NCBI GenBank assembly: GCA_031266215.1
Contig: JAISBL010000001.1
Location: forward strand, 1 to 39,345
DNA length: 39,345 nt
Reading direction: 5' to 3'
From: Tannerellaceae bacterium
GTDB lineage: Bacteria > Bacteroidota > Bacteroidia > Bacteroidales > Tannerellaceae
Below, in pieces: positions 28,890 through 37,700 of this stretch. The position numbers and the translations under genes are program-made. Within the stretch, counting starts at the first letter, position 1, and every line of letters begins with the position of its first letter. The notes beneath the pieces were generated by a model, which was not told the DNA's origin, ran no database searches, and saw only the letters and a list, made by a program, of their open reading frames with translations.

Positions 28890-28919
28890 TCTTCGAGAAT
28901 CTCTGTGTCTTCGCGAATC
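28890..28919. repeat. Direct repeat of TCTTCGNGAATC in the GH9 leader
   Basis: The 12-base motif occurs at 28890-28901 and 28908-28919, starts 18 bases apart. The cores are TTCGAGAA and the perfect palindrome TTCGCGAA. They lie 44-73 bases before the GH9 start and could be an operator pair. Confidence 0.5.
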
Positions 28920-29189
28920 GTAATATTATCAAAGTTTTCATGTGTCATAAACTTATGAATATAATGAAGCATTAATATAGATTCAAATTAATGCTATATC
29001 TTTAAAATGCACGATAGGAAAATGTTTCAGTGACAGGGGAGTATTTATTCACACAAAGGGAGTGAAACGATTTTTTAGAAGGTTGTTTTGTTTTTGGTAT
29101 ATAGATTCATCTGCACTTTTCTCATTGTCCACATCATAGCCAGCAGAGAAATTAGCCTATATGATTAGCGCCCGGTCTAACGTCCTTCC

Positions 29190-29209
29190 CACCGGTCAAT
29201 ATACCGGTG
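29190..29209. promoter_or_regulatory. Inverted repeat CACCGGT-N6-ACCGGTG
   Basis: Perfect 7-base arms are separated by 6 bases (CAATAT), with one-helical-turn symmetry typical of a dimer binding site. It lies about 270 bases before susC. No T-run follows, so a terminator is unlikely. An operator role is inference. Confidence 0.45.
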
Positions 29210-29232
29210 TTATATGTTTGAGCGTAAAAAGT

Positions 29233-29274
29233 GAAAACCCACTTAGGTGTTTTTCATTACGTACATGGGTTTTC
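29233..29274. promoter_or_regulatory. Inverted repeat GAAAACCCA / TGGGTTTTC
   Basis: Perfect 9-base arms at 29233-29241 and 29266-29274 are separated by 24 bases. It may be an RNA stem or paired protein half-sites upstream of susC. Function is not known. Confidence 0.45.
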
Positions 29275-29441
29275 TATCTTCTACATTATGGATTTCAATT
29301 TCTATATGTTTTTAAGGCTACAGGGGTTATTACGAATTAGAGACAAAACACCCCCATTAAATTTACTTTATACACCCTGTCACTCCACGATTCTACCTAC
29401 CCTATGAAACATTCATCCTATAATGCTTTATGAGATCACTG

Positions 29442-29449
29442 TATATTTG
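29442..29449 (+). promoter_or_regulatory. Putative -7 promoter element of susC
   Basis: TATATTTG matches TAnnTTTG and lies 32 bases before the susC ATG. TTTA sits 11 bases upstream of it. The same TTTA-N11-TATATTTG arrangement occurs before the 1213-residue GH2 gene (38431-38453, minus strand). No canonical -33 TTTG is seen. Confidence 0.5.
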
Positions 29450-29481
29450 ATGCCTATCAGAAACTTTAAATAATATTAAGC

Positions 29482-32400
29482 ATGAAAAAACACATTCGAA
29501 TTTTACTGTTTATTAAAACAACGGGATTTGCTTTTCTATATTGTCTGTATTGTCCAACAACAATGATGGCATCAGACAATAGTGCAAATCCGGAAGTAAC
29601 GGTAACCCAACAAGAGTCGAAACAAATTACGGGTACCATCACCGACGAAAACGGAGGACCAATCGTTGGTGCAAATATCGTGATAGCGGGTACCGCTACA
29701 GGTGTGATCAGCGACGTGGACGGGAAGTTCCAGCTTAGTGTACGGGAGGGAGCTGAAGTAAGGATTTCTTATATTGGCTACCTTCCGCAAACAATCAGAA
29801 TCGGAACACGTAACAATTATCCCATCGTACTCAGGGAAGATACCGAGACGCTTGATGAAGTAGTAGTAGTAGGCTATGGAACTATGAAGAAAAGTGATAT
29901 CTCCGGCTCTGTTGCATCGGTTAATCAGGAAGAAATGATGAAACGTAATCCCATCAATATCACCCAGGGATTACAGGGTGCAGCAGCCGGGGTAATGGTG
30001 ACGCGGACTTCAGGTGACCCCTCAGGAGAAGCTACAATCCGTATCCGTGGAGTAGCCACGGTAAATGGGTCTGCCGACCCGCTTTATGTGGTTGACGGAG
30101 TACAGGTAGGAACCAGCATAGACTTCATCAATCCGGCTGATGTGGAAAGTATTGAGATACTTAAAGACGCCTCTGCAACGGCCATTTATGGCGCACGCGG
30201 CGCTAATGGCGTTATTATGGTAACCACAAAAAGAGGAGAACAGGGAAAAACTAATGTTAATTTCTCCGCAAACTTCGGAATACAAAACCTGCAGGGGAGC
30301 TTAGATGTAGCCGACGCCGAACTGTTTGCTTACTCTGTACGCCAGGGACGCGCCAATGATGGCGCAATGATCACCAATAAGGCATTCGGAGAAGAGTATA
30401 TCGGCAAACTCCGTTCCATCGACTGGCAGGACGCGATGACCCAGACTGCTTTCAGACAGAATTATATGTTATCTGTCTCAGGTGGAACTGAGAAAACACA
30501 GTCTACATTCTCTGTCGGATATCTGGCTAATGAAGGGATTGTTTTGGATACCAGATATTCCCGTCTGACCGCACGGGCCAGTACCGTTTATAAAGTGAAA
30601 GATTTAATTGAAGTCGGCGGCAATCTCTCTTTCCAGCACAATGAAAGAAATATCACAGGGAACCTCCGCAATTATGCGATTCTGACTCCGACTATGGACT
30701 ATGTAGACGATGTTACCGGAGAATTTATCAGCCACAATTATAACGACATGGCGGCAGGTGGCACCTATTATGCTTTTATGCAGGTGTCCGGTGAAGGCGA
30801 CATCCAGAAAGGACAGGATAACCCCTATGCAGCACGGAAGGAGGCAGATAAAACTCCTGATTATTCCAATACCATACTTGCCAGCGCTTATCTGGATTTA
30901 AAGCTATTCAAAGGATTGTCTTTCCGTACGCTGGGGTCTTACCGTCTCGGCACTTCTGATGGGAGCAACTTTAATACAGTCAATTATCGTGTTCCTTCTT
31001 CTGCGGCCTACAACAGTTTTAATATGAATCAGAACCAGTCAAACGATATTGCACTGGAAAGTTATTTTACTTATAACTGGAAAACTGATCTTCACAATCT
31101 GAATCTGGTGGCCGGTAATACGGTAAGTAACAGTTGGAGGCACTCGGTAAATGCAAGCGCGAACAACTTTATGTCTGACACTTATCGGGATATCTCCCTG
31201 ACCAGTGATCAGGCTTCCCGTACCGGCGGTGGCTCATACAGTCTCAAAACACGGTATATTTCATTCTACGGACGTGCCATGTATTCACTGGCGGATCGCT
31301 ATATCCTGACAGCTACAGTGCGTCGTGACGGTTCTTCTAATTTTGGTGCCGGAAACCGTTGGGGTGTTTTCCCTTCCGCCGCCCTGGCCTGGCGTGTATC
31401 CGAAGAAGATTTTATTAAGAGCCTGGATCTTTTCAGTAACTTGAAATTACGTGTAGGCTGGGGACAAACAGGTAATGCCGGAAATACAACAAACCTTTCG
31501 GTAGCCCAACTTTCTTCCAACCGCGTTTCTTACGACTGGGGTTCTTTGAACGGATCGACCGGCGATTATACTAAGGAGCCCGGGATTGCACAATTAAAGG
31601 AAATAGATACCAACCTGAAATGGGAGACTAATACGCAGACAAATATAGGCCTTGATATCGGCTTGCTTAATAACAGCCTGAATATTACAATGGATTATTT
31701 TATCCGCGACTCTAAAGATCTGCTCCTGTACCGCAATATGCGTCCTTCAACCGGATATAACGAAGTATACACCAATGCCGGACATATCCAGAATAAAGGC
31801 TTTGAACTTAATGTCGCCTATAATAAACGATTGGGCGATTGGATGTTTGGGGCTGTGCTGACCGGAGCTACCCTCAAAAATAAAGCAATTGAAGTAGGAG
31901 ATCCTATTTATCATGAGAATTTTGATTCGGGTGATGAATGGGACGATCACTCTGTAACCATGAATGGAGACGCAGTAGGTTCCTATTACGGTTACGTGGT
32001 TGAAGGAATTTTCCAGTCTCAGGAAGAAGTAGATGCGTTAAACGCACAGGTATCCGAATTAACAAACGGCGAAATTAGGGTATACCAGTTGCAGGCCACT
32101 ACAGCCGGAGATTATAAATTCAAAGATGTGAATGGCGACGGATATATTGATGGATATGACCGGACTGTTCTTGGAAACGGTTTCCCTACTTTAAATTACG
32201 GATTAACTCTTACGGGCGGATATAAAAACTTTGATGCAATGGTTTACATGTATGGTGTGGCCGGGATGGAAATTTATTCTTATGCTGCTATGAAGATGAC
32301 ACAATTATATAAGACATCCGGCGGTATCCAGAACACTCTGCAAGAGTATATCAATAATGCCTGGACTCCGCAAAACAAAAGCACGACCTATACCCGGCTG

Positions 32401-32697
32401 ACAATTGTAGACAGGAACCATAATAAACGGGCATCCGATGCTTATGTTAAAAACGGTGATTTCCTGAAAATGGCGAATATCCAGATAGGATACAATTTCC
32501 CTAAATCGGTACTGACTCCGTTAAAAATGGAAAGCGCCCGTATTTTTGCTTCTGTTGAGAATCTCCTCTGTATCTCAGGATACAATAAATATGGTGATCC
32601 GGAAGTAGGAAACACCAATGTATTACGCACCGGTTTCGATAGCGGGCGTTATCCTTATCCGAGGACCTTTAATTTTGGTTTAAGTGTACAATTTTAA
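29482..32697 (+). CDS. susC: SusC/RagA-family TonB-dependent outer-membrane transporter
   Basis: The product is 1071 residues. After a signal sequence (to about residue 31) comes a carboxypeptidase-D-regulatory-like domain (about 49-118, ITGTITDENGGPIVGANIVI). The SusC signature TLDEVVVVGYGT follows at about 123-134, then the plug domain (SGSVASVNQEE to VIMVTTKRGE) and a long 22-strand barrel ending in FNFGLSVQF with the aromatic C-terminus of outer-membrane barrels. It imports oligosaccharides with energy from TonB, in complex with SusD. Xyloglucan oligosaccharide is the inferred cargo. Base composition is clearly lower in GC than the enzyme genes: one line of its sequence (30601-30660) has 25 of 60 G+C, against 39 of 60 in a GH31 line (21481-21540). 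The symbol names the family, not an ortholog. Confidence 0.95.
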   Translation: MKKHIRILLFIKTTGFAFLYCLYCPTTMMASDNSANPEVTVTQQESKQITGTITDENGGPIVGANIVIAGTATGVISDVDGKFQLSVREGAEVRISYIGYLPQTIRIGTRNNYPIVLREDTETLDEVVVVGYGTMKKSDISGSVASVNQEEMMKRNPINITQGLQGAAAGVMVTRTSGDPSGEATIRIRGVATVNGSADPLYVVDGVQVGTSIDFINPADVESIEILKDASATAIYGARGANGVIMVTTKRGEQGKTNVNFSANFGIQNLQGSLDVADAELFAYSVRQGRANDGAMITNKAFGEEYIGKLRSIDWQDAMTQTAFRQNYMLSVSGGTEKTQSTFSVGYLANEGIVLDTRYSRLTARASTVYKVKDLIEVGGNLSFQHNERNITGNLRNYAILTPTMDYVDDVTGEFISHNYNDMAAGGTYYAFMQVSGEGDIQKGQDNPYAARKEADKTPDYSNTILASAYLDLKLFKGLSFRTLGSYRLGTSDGSNFNTVNYRVPSSAAYNSFNMNQNQSNDIALESYFTYNWKTDLHNLNLVAGNTVSNSWRHSVNASANNFMSDTYRDISLTSDQASRTGGGSYSLKTRYISFYGRAMYSLADRYILTATVRRDGSSNFGAGNRWGVFPSAALAWRVSEEDFIKSLDLFSNLKLRVGWGQTGNAGNTTNLSVAQLSSNRVSYDWGSLNGSTGDYTKEPGIAQLKEIDTNLKWETNTQTNIGLDIGLLNNSLNITMDYFIRDSKDLLLYRNMRPSTGYNEVYTNAGHIQNKGFELNVAYNKRLGDWMFGAVLTGATLKNKAIEVGDPIYHENFDSGDEWDDHSVTMNGDAVGSYYGYVVEGIFQSQEEVDALNAQVSELTNGEIRVYQLQATTAGDYKFKDVNGDGYIDGYDRTVLGNGFPTLNYGLTLTGGYKNFDAMVYMYGVAGMEIYSYAAMKMTQLYKTSGGIQNTLQEYINNAWTPQNKSTTYTRLTIVDRNHNKRASDAYVKNGDFLKMANIQIGYNFPKSVLTPLKMESARIFASVENLLCISGYNKYGDPEVGNTNVLRTGFDSGRYPYPRTFNFGLSVQF

Positions 32698-32822
32698 TCA
32701 TTTTGTCTAACGAAAAAATGAATGACTCATATGAAACGAAGCATGAAAACGCTGTTCACGCCAAAGGCGATAGATAAAACGTACTGCGAGTTCCATACCA
32801 CCATTAAAAAAAAATTATTCGT

Positions 32823-34523
32823 ATGAAAAAGACATATTTATATACATTGGCAGGATTGCTGTTATTGACGACCAACTCCTGTAGCGACTATCTGGAAGTA
32901 GATCATTATGATATTCTTCCCGGCGACATGATGTTTGATAGCGAAGAAAATGCAAAAGCCGGCCTGGCCGGATGCTACGATACTTTTTACCCGACAAAGC
33001 AGAATGCACCCACTGATCTGGCTATGTGGGGCTTTAAACCTCAGTTTATGCTGGCCAATCACCCCACAATGGATACCCAGGCCAGCGGTTGGGATAAAAC
33101 CTATTGTACGCAGGACTGGACAGCGAAAAGCGGTGAATTTGAACAGGTATGGATCGGACATTATACCGCTATCTCCCGCTGTAATATCTTTCTGGCGGGT
33201 CTTAACGATATGGAAGATTTCCTGTTTGAAGCAGGAGAGCAAACGAAAAAAGAATTAGAAGCCCAGGCGCGCGCCATCCGTGCGTGGAATTATCTGAATT
33301 TAGCAAGAAACTTCGGCCGCATCCCAATGCTGATGACAGGAGAAACCTATTCCAATACGCCGTCAAAACCACGTCCCGACAACGAAGATGGCACATGGGA
33401 TCAGATTGTGGAAGACCTGGTTTATGCTGCCGGCATACTGGACTGGACCCCTGCCAATGGAGAATACGGACGTATCACAAAAGGCTTCTGCCTGAGCTAT
33501 CAGGCAATCGCCAGAATGTATCAGGAAAGATATGATGAAGCAAAAGCTTTATTCAAACAGGTAATCGACAGTAAAGTTTATTCATTGCTGCCTTGTTACA
33601 GCTATCTGTTTGATCCCGAAAGAGCCTGGACAGATGAAGACGTATTTGCAGTGGTGATGTGGTCTGATTGGGGTAATAATATGGGAGGAACCAATGGATG
33701 GGGTCCACAGGAAGATCATTACATGTTTGTATCTTACAGCACTGCATCCATGGAATATAATGGCTGGGGATCCCTTTTTATATCATGGGAATGTTACTAC
33801 TCATTCGAAGAAGGAGATCGCCGCAGAAAGGCATCCATGGTAGCACTGGGAGAAACTAATCCATGGACCGGCCAGACCATTGGCGCCGTAAGCGCTCCGG
33901 CCGTAAAAACAGGCGCCGAGTTTATGCCTAATATCTCCAGTGTAAAATACTGGCGTAAAGATTGTGATTACTGGACAACGATTAACCAGCCGTTTACCAT
34001 ACGTACACTGCGCTATGCGGAAGTATTATTGGATTATGCAGAATGCTGTTTCCGTACCGGAGAAGCTGCAACCGGTTGGGAGGCGGTAAAGCTGGTACGT
34101 GAACGTGCTTTTGGGAATCAGGAAGTGACGCTCAACGATCCTCAATATCCGATCCCAATGCAAACAGAAGCAGTTGTAGTTCCTGATGCTAACACATATT
34201 ATACACAGTATAAAGCGGACAAAGGTTATGCGGCTGAGTCCTGGCTGATTGCAGTCAACATGGAACGCCGTCATGAATTCAACGCAGAATATAGTTTCTT
34301 CTATGACCTGAAACGCTCTGGCCTTCTGGATGAATTTATTGAAAATGAATATCCTAAAAATGTTGGTGTCGACCCAGCCGTCAATCCTGACGGAGCCCTG
34401 AATGACTGGCATATCTACCGCAAATTTGATCATAATCCGAACAAAATGTTATTCCCGATTCCTGAAAGGGAAATCATGACAAATGACGCAATCAATGAAG
34501 AAGATCAGAATCCTGGCTACTAA
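32823..34523 (+). CDS. susD: SusD/RagB-family surface glycan-binding lipoprotein
   Basis: The product is 566 residues with a lipoprotein signal (LLLLTTNSCSDYLEVDH, Cys20). The TPR-like helices of the SusD fold are visible as ARAIRAWNYLNLARNFGRIPM and LRYAEVLLDYAECCFRTG. The C-terminus PIPEREIMTND..NPGY is the standard SusD ending. It forms the lid of the SusC channel and binds glycan at the cell surface. Trp-rich stretches (AMWGFKPQF, WSDWGNNMGGTNGWGPQ) could form an aromatic binding platform for a glucan chain; that is inference. The gene is 125 bases after susC. A strong terminator follows, so the transcript ends here and no second surface binding protein is encoded downstream. Confidence 0.95.
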   Translation: MKKTYLYTLAGLLLLTTNSCSDYLEVDHYDILPGDMMFDSEENAKAGLAGCYDTFYPTKQNAPTDLAMWGFKPQFMLANHPTMDTQASGWDKTYCTQDWTAKSGEFEQVWIGHYTAISRCNIFLAGLNDMEDFLFEAGEQTKKELEAQARAIRAWNYLNLARNFGRIPMLMTGETYSNTPSKPRPDNEDGTWDQIVEDLVYAAGILDWTPANGEYGRITKGFCLSYQAIARMYQERYDEAKALFKQVIDSKVYSLLPCYSYLFDPERAWTDEDVFAVVMWSDWGNNMGGTNGWGPQEDHYMFVSYSTASMEYNGWGSLFISWECYYSFEEGDRRRKASMVALGETNPWTGQTIGAVSAPAVKTGAEFMPNISSVKYWRKDCDYWTTINQPFTIRTLRYAEVLLDYAECCFRTGEAATGWEAVKLVRERAFGNQEVTLNDPQYPIPMQTEAVVVPDANTYYTQYKADKGYAAESWLIAVNMERRHEFNAEYSFFYDLKRSGLLDEFIENEYPKNVGVDPAVNPDGALNDWHIYRKFDHNPNKMLFPIPEREIMTNDAINEEDQNPGY

Positions 34524-34567
34524 TGAATAAGCAGGTTTATTTTTAAAACAGTTGAATCAGAGAAACC

Positions 34568-34603
34568 AGCCCTGAGTCTTTACAACAGGACTCAGGGCTT
34601 TTC
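34568..34603 (+). terminator. Rho-independent terminator after susD
   Basis: A perfect 11-base stem AGCCCTGAGTC / GACTCAGGGCT with a 10-base loop is followed by TTTC, 45 bases after the susD stop. Confidence 0.8.
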
Positions 34604-34697
34604 AATTGAGCGCTTTTGTGTTTAAGCGATCAGACTTCTTCGGAAAATAGTATAAGAAAATCACTTGTAGCCCGGATCAGAGAGGGGGATAAAGAGA

Positions 34698-34728
34698 GAG
34701 GCTGCCACACGTGGTACGGGGCAGCCTC
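34698..34728. terminator. Second hairpin, probable terminator of the convergent GH2
   Basis: GAGGCTGCC (34698-34706) pairs with GGCAGCCTC (34720-34728). Read on the minus strand it lies 26 bases after the GH2 stop and is followed by a pyrimidine-rich stretch (TCTCTTT). On the plus strand TTTGCTTTT follows, so it may work in both directions. Confidence 0.65.
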
Positions 34729-34753
34729 TTTGCTTTTCAGAAATTGATTACTC

Positions 34754-37700
34754 TCAGATATTGAAGCCGGTGACCTCTACACCGGGAGTTTCGCCACGGG
34801 TGTCTCTGTTTTGCAGACGCATGGTGATGGTCTTTTCTTCGCCGGGCATCAGGGCGATGTAGTTGTCGCTGAAGAATACGGGAAGGATACGGGCGGAGGT
34901 CTTATCGCCTGTTACCTGGAGCCTGACCATGAGGGCGGGCGTCGGTGTGTCGTTCTTCAGGGTGGTGGTAAGCAACCATTCTTCGCCGGAACGGACGACC
35001 GTGGAGGTAGTCGAAAGGGTTACCTTCGGCATCTGGTGGAGCGACTGGTAGTTACCGTCTTCCTTGCCCCTGACGTAGAAGTTATCTGATATGACTTCGC
35101 CGTTTTCGGTGAGCGTCAGTTTGATAAAGTATGTGTCGGAAAGCGTTTCGGGATATTCCAGATTGAAGGCTTTAACGGTTGAGTCTTCGGGTGCGGAGAT
35201 GACTACCTCTTTCTCCCACTGTACGGAGCCGTCCTGATTGATGAGCTGGGCTTTGGCCGTGAGGCCGGTGCGATCCCATGCATGGTAGTTGACCACTTCT
35301 ATGAAGTCCTGCTTCTTATAGTCGTATACCGGATTCCACTGTATGTGTATGGGTTCGGAGGCTTTCTTGCAGCCGAAGTATGCGCCTGTCGGGTCAAAGT
35401 AATAGTCGTAGGTCTGCCATACCATCGAGGGCCATGCCGGATGGCTCATCCAGAGTAACATCCCGCGGCGATATTCGCTACGTCCTTCGAAGATGGCCCG
35501 GTAGCCGTTGTAGTTGATCCACTGCGCCCACTGGGCGAACTGTCCGGCGTCTCTGGGAGGGCCGAAGGCTTTCTCTATCATGGCGTTGAAAGATGCGGCC
35601 GACTGTGCGCTGGCGAGCGTGTAGTCATGCAGTCCGTACTGGCTGTTCTGCGGCCAGAGGACTTCAGGCGGGAGTGTCTGTCGGAGGCTTTCGTAGTTCA
35701 TCACGTTCGGCATGCCCCGTTCGCTGTGGAACTTGTCGTTGCCGTACAGCAGGAAGTAATCCCGTGGCGGCAGGGCCCTGTACGGACCTCCCCCGCTTAC
35801 TACGCCCATGGCTGAGTTTGAGATGTAGTGTATGCCGGGATGGTTGGCGGGTACAATGCTGCGGATGGCGTCGTCGAGTATCTGCGGTGGATTGCCTTCG
35901 TTCCTTCCCACGTATATGCCTATGGACGGGTGGTTGCGGATGCGTTTGACGAAATCTTCGGCGTTGGCGATGAACAGGTCGTTATCGTACGGGTTGGGCC
36001 CGTCCACGGGGTTAGCCAGCCAGAAGTCCTGCCATACCATGACGCCGTGGCGGTCGCAGGCTTCGTAGAACTCTTCGTCGCCGATCTGCCCTACCCAGTT
36101 GCGTATCATGGTGAAGTTCATATCTGCATGGTATGCGACGGCTATGTCATATTCGCGCCCGCGATAGTTGAGGTTAGACTCGCCAAAGCCCCAGTTGCCT
36201 CCGAAGCCGATGAACCGCCGGCCGTTGACAAAGAGGCTGAGCGTCTGGTTGTCTTCGTTGAACGTCATCTGACGGACACCTGACCTGAAGGCGACCTCGT
36301 CGGAAGCCTTCCCGTCTATGTCGAAGCTGAGCTTAACGTCGTAGAGGTAAGGCTCGCCGTATCCCTTTGGCCACCACAGGCGTGGAGACCGGAGGAGGAG
36401 CGAGGGCGTGGTGGACGGGTCGAGGCTTACGACTTTCGTCTCCGACGCTTCAAGCGTCACGTCCTGTTCAAACGCTGTTTCGCCGTAAAGGCCTTTGAGC
36501 GTGCCCGAGACGGGGGCGGCAGTCTGGTTCCTGAGCGTGACTTCTACGAACAGTCTGGCCGAGGTGGTGTCGGGCAGCGGCAGTTCGGCGCGTATGAAGG
36601 GGTCTTCGATTGCGACGGAGCCGGTGCCGGTGATGAAGACATCGTTCCAGATGCCGATGTTACGGCCGCGTATGGTAGGTATCCAGTCCCATCCGACGGT
36701 GGCGTGGAAGGTAGGATTGTCGGCTCCCAGAATACCGCCGTTCTGGTCTGTACTGATGGCGGTCTGTTCCTTGATGGCTCCGGGGTGTGCGTTTTTGATG
36801 ATCTCAACGGCCAGTACGTTGGTCTTACCGGCTCCGGCCAGAAGAGATGTGATGTCGAACCTGCCACGCATAAAGGCCCCCTCGATACGTCCGGCCTTCT
36901 GTCCGTTGACGTATACGTTGGCCTTCCAGTTGATGCCGTCGAAGTTGAGGAAGAAGCTCTGTCCGCCGAAACCGGCAGGCAGGGTGAACTCGTTGCGATA
37001 CCAGAAGTCTGAGTTGAAGAACGATTCGGATATCTGAAGCTGGTTGTCGCCATAGTTGGGATCAGGCAGGGCGCCTATCCTCATGTAGCTCGTCAGAACA
37101 GTTCCGGGCACGGTAGCCGGTATCCAGCCTTCGGCGCTGAAGCCTGACTGTGATATTTCTTCGCCCGAAGCTGCCACCTCCGAAGAACGTTGCAGCGTCC
37201 ATGAGCCTCCGGAGAGTGTGAGGCGGTTTCCGTCGGGCGCGGGCGCTTTCACGGGACGCGGGGCGAGGCCGCCTTTTCCCCACACTTCAAGTTCGCTCAG
37301 GATGTAAGGAGTGTTGTTTTCGGACTCCCTCATGAGTACTCTCACGTACCGGCCTTTGGCCGTGCCGGAGAGGGTGATGGCGTCGGTCTTTTCGCTCCCG
37401 CCCGGAAGTGGGGCTACGTCGTTCCATGCCCTGGCGTCGTCCGATACCTGTATCGCTCCGTCAGTGGCTTTATTGAGCCAGTGGAGGTTGACCTTGTCGA
37501 AGGATGCCGTGGCTCCGAGGTCTACATAGACCCATTCTTCGCCCGCGCCGGCGCTCTCCCATGCGCTGTTGAAGTATTGTGAGGGAGTGATGGTGAGCAA
37601 CTCTCCGGCGTTGTAGAAGTCCCAGTCGCTCAGGGCCCATTCCTTTGCAGACGGCATCCTGAGGCTGATCTTATAATAGGAGTAGTTTACCGCCTGGTCG

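Larger units (their letters stand above)
28847..29481. other. Divergent regulatory region between GH9 and susC
   Basis: These 635 bases are AT-rich compared with the enzyme genes. They contain a putative susC -7 element (29442-29449), a dyad pair at 29190-29209, a wider inverted repeat 29233-29274, and two TTCGNGAA sites at 28892-28917. HTCS proteins usually act from such regions, but no binding site can be named. No coding frame is supported. Confidence 0.65.
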
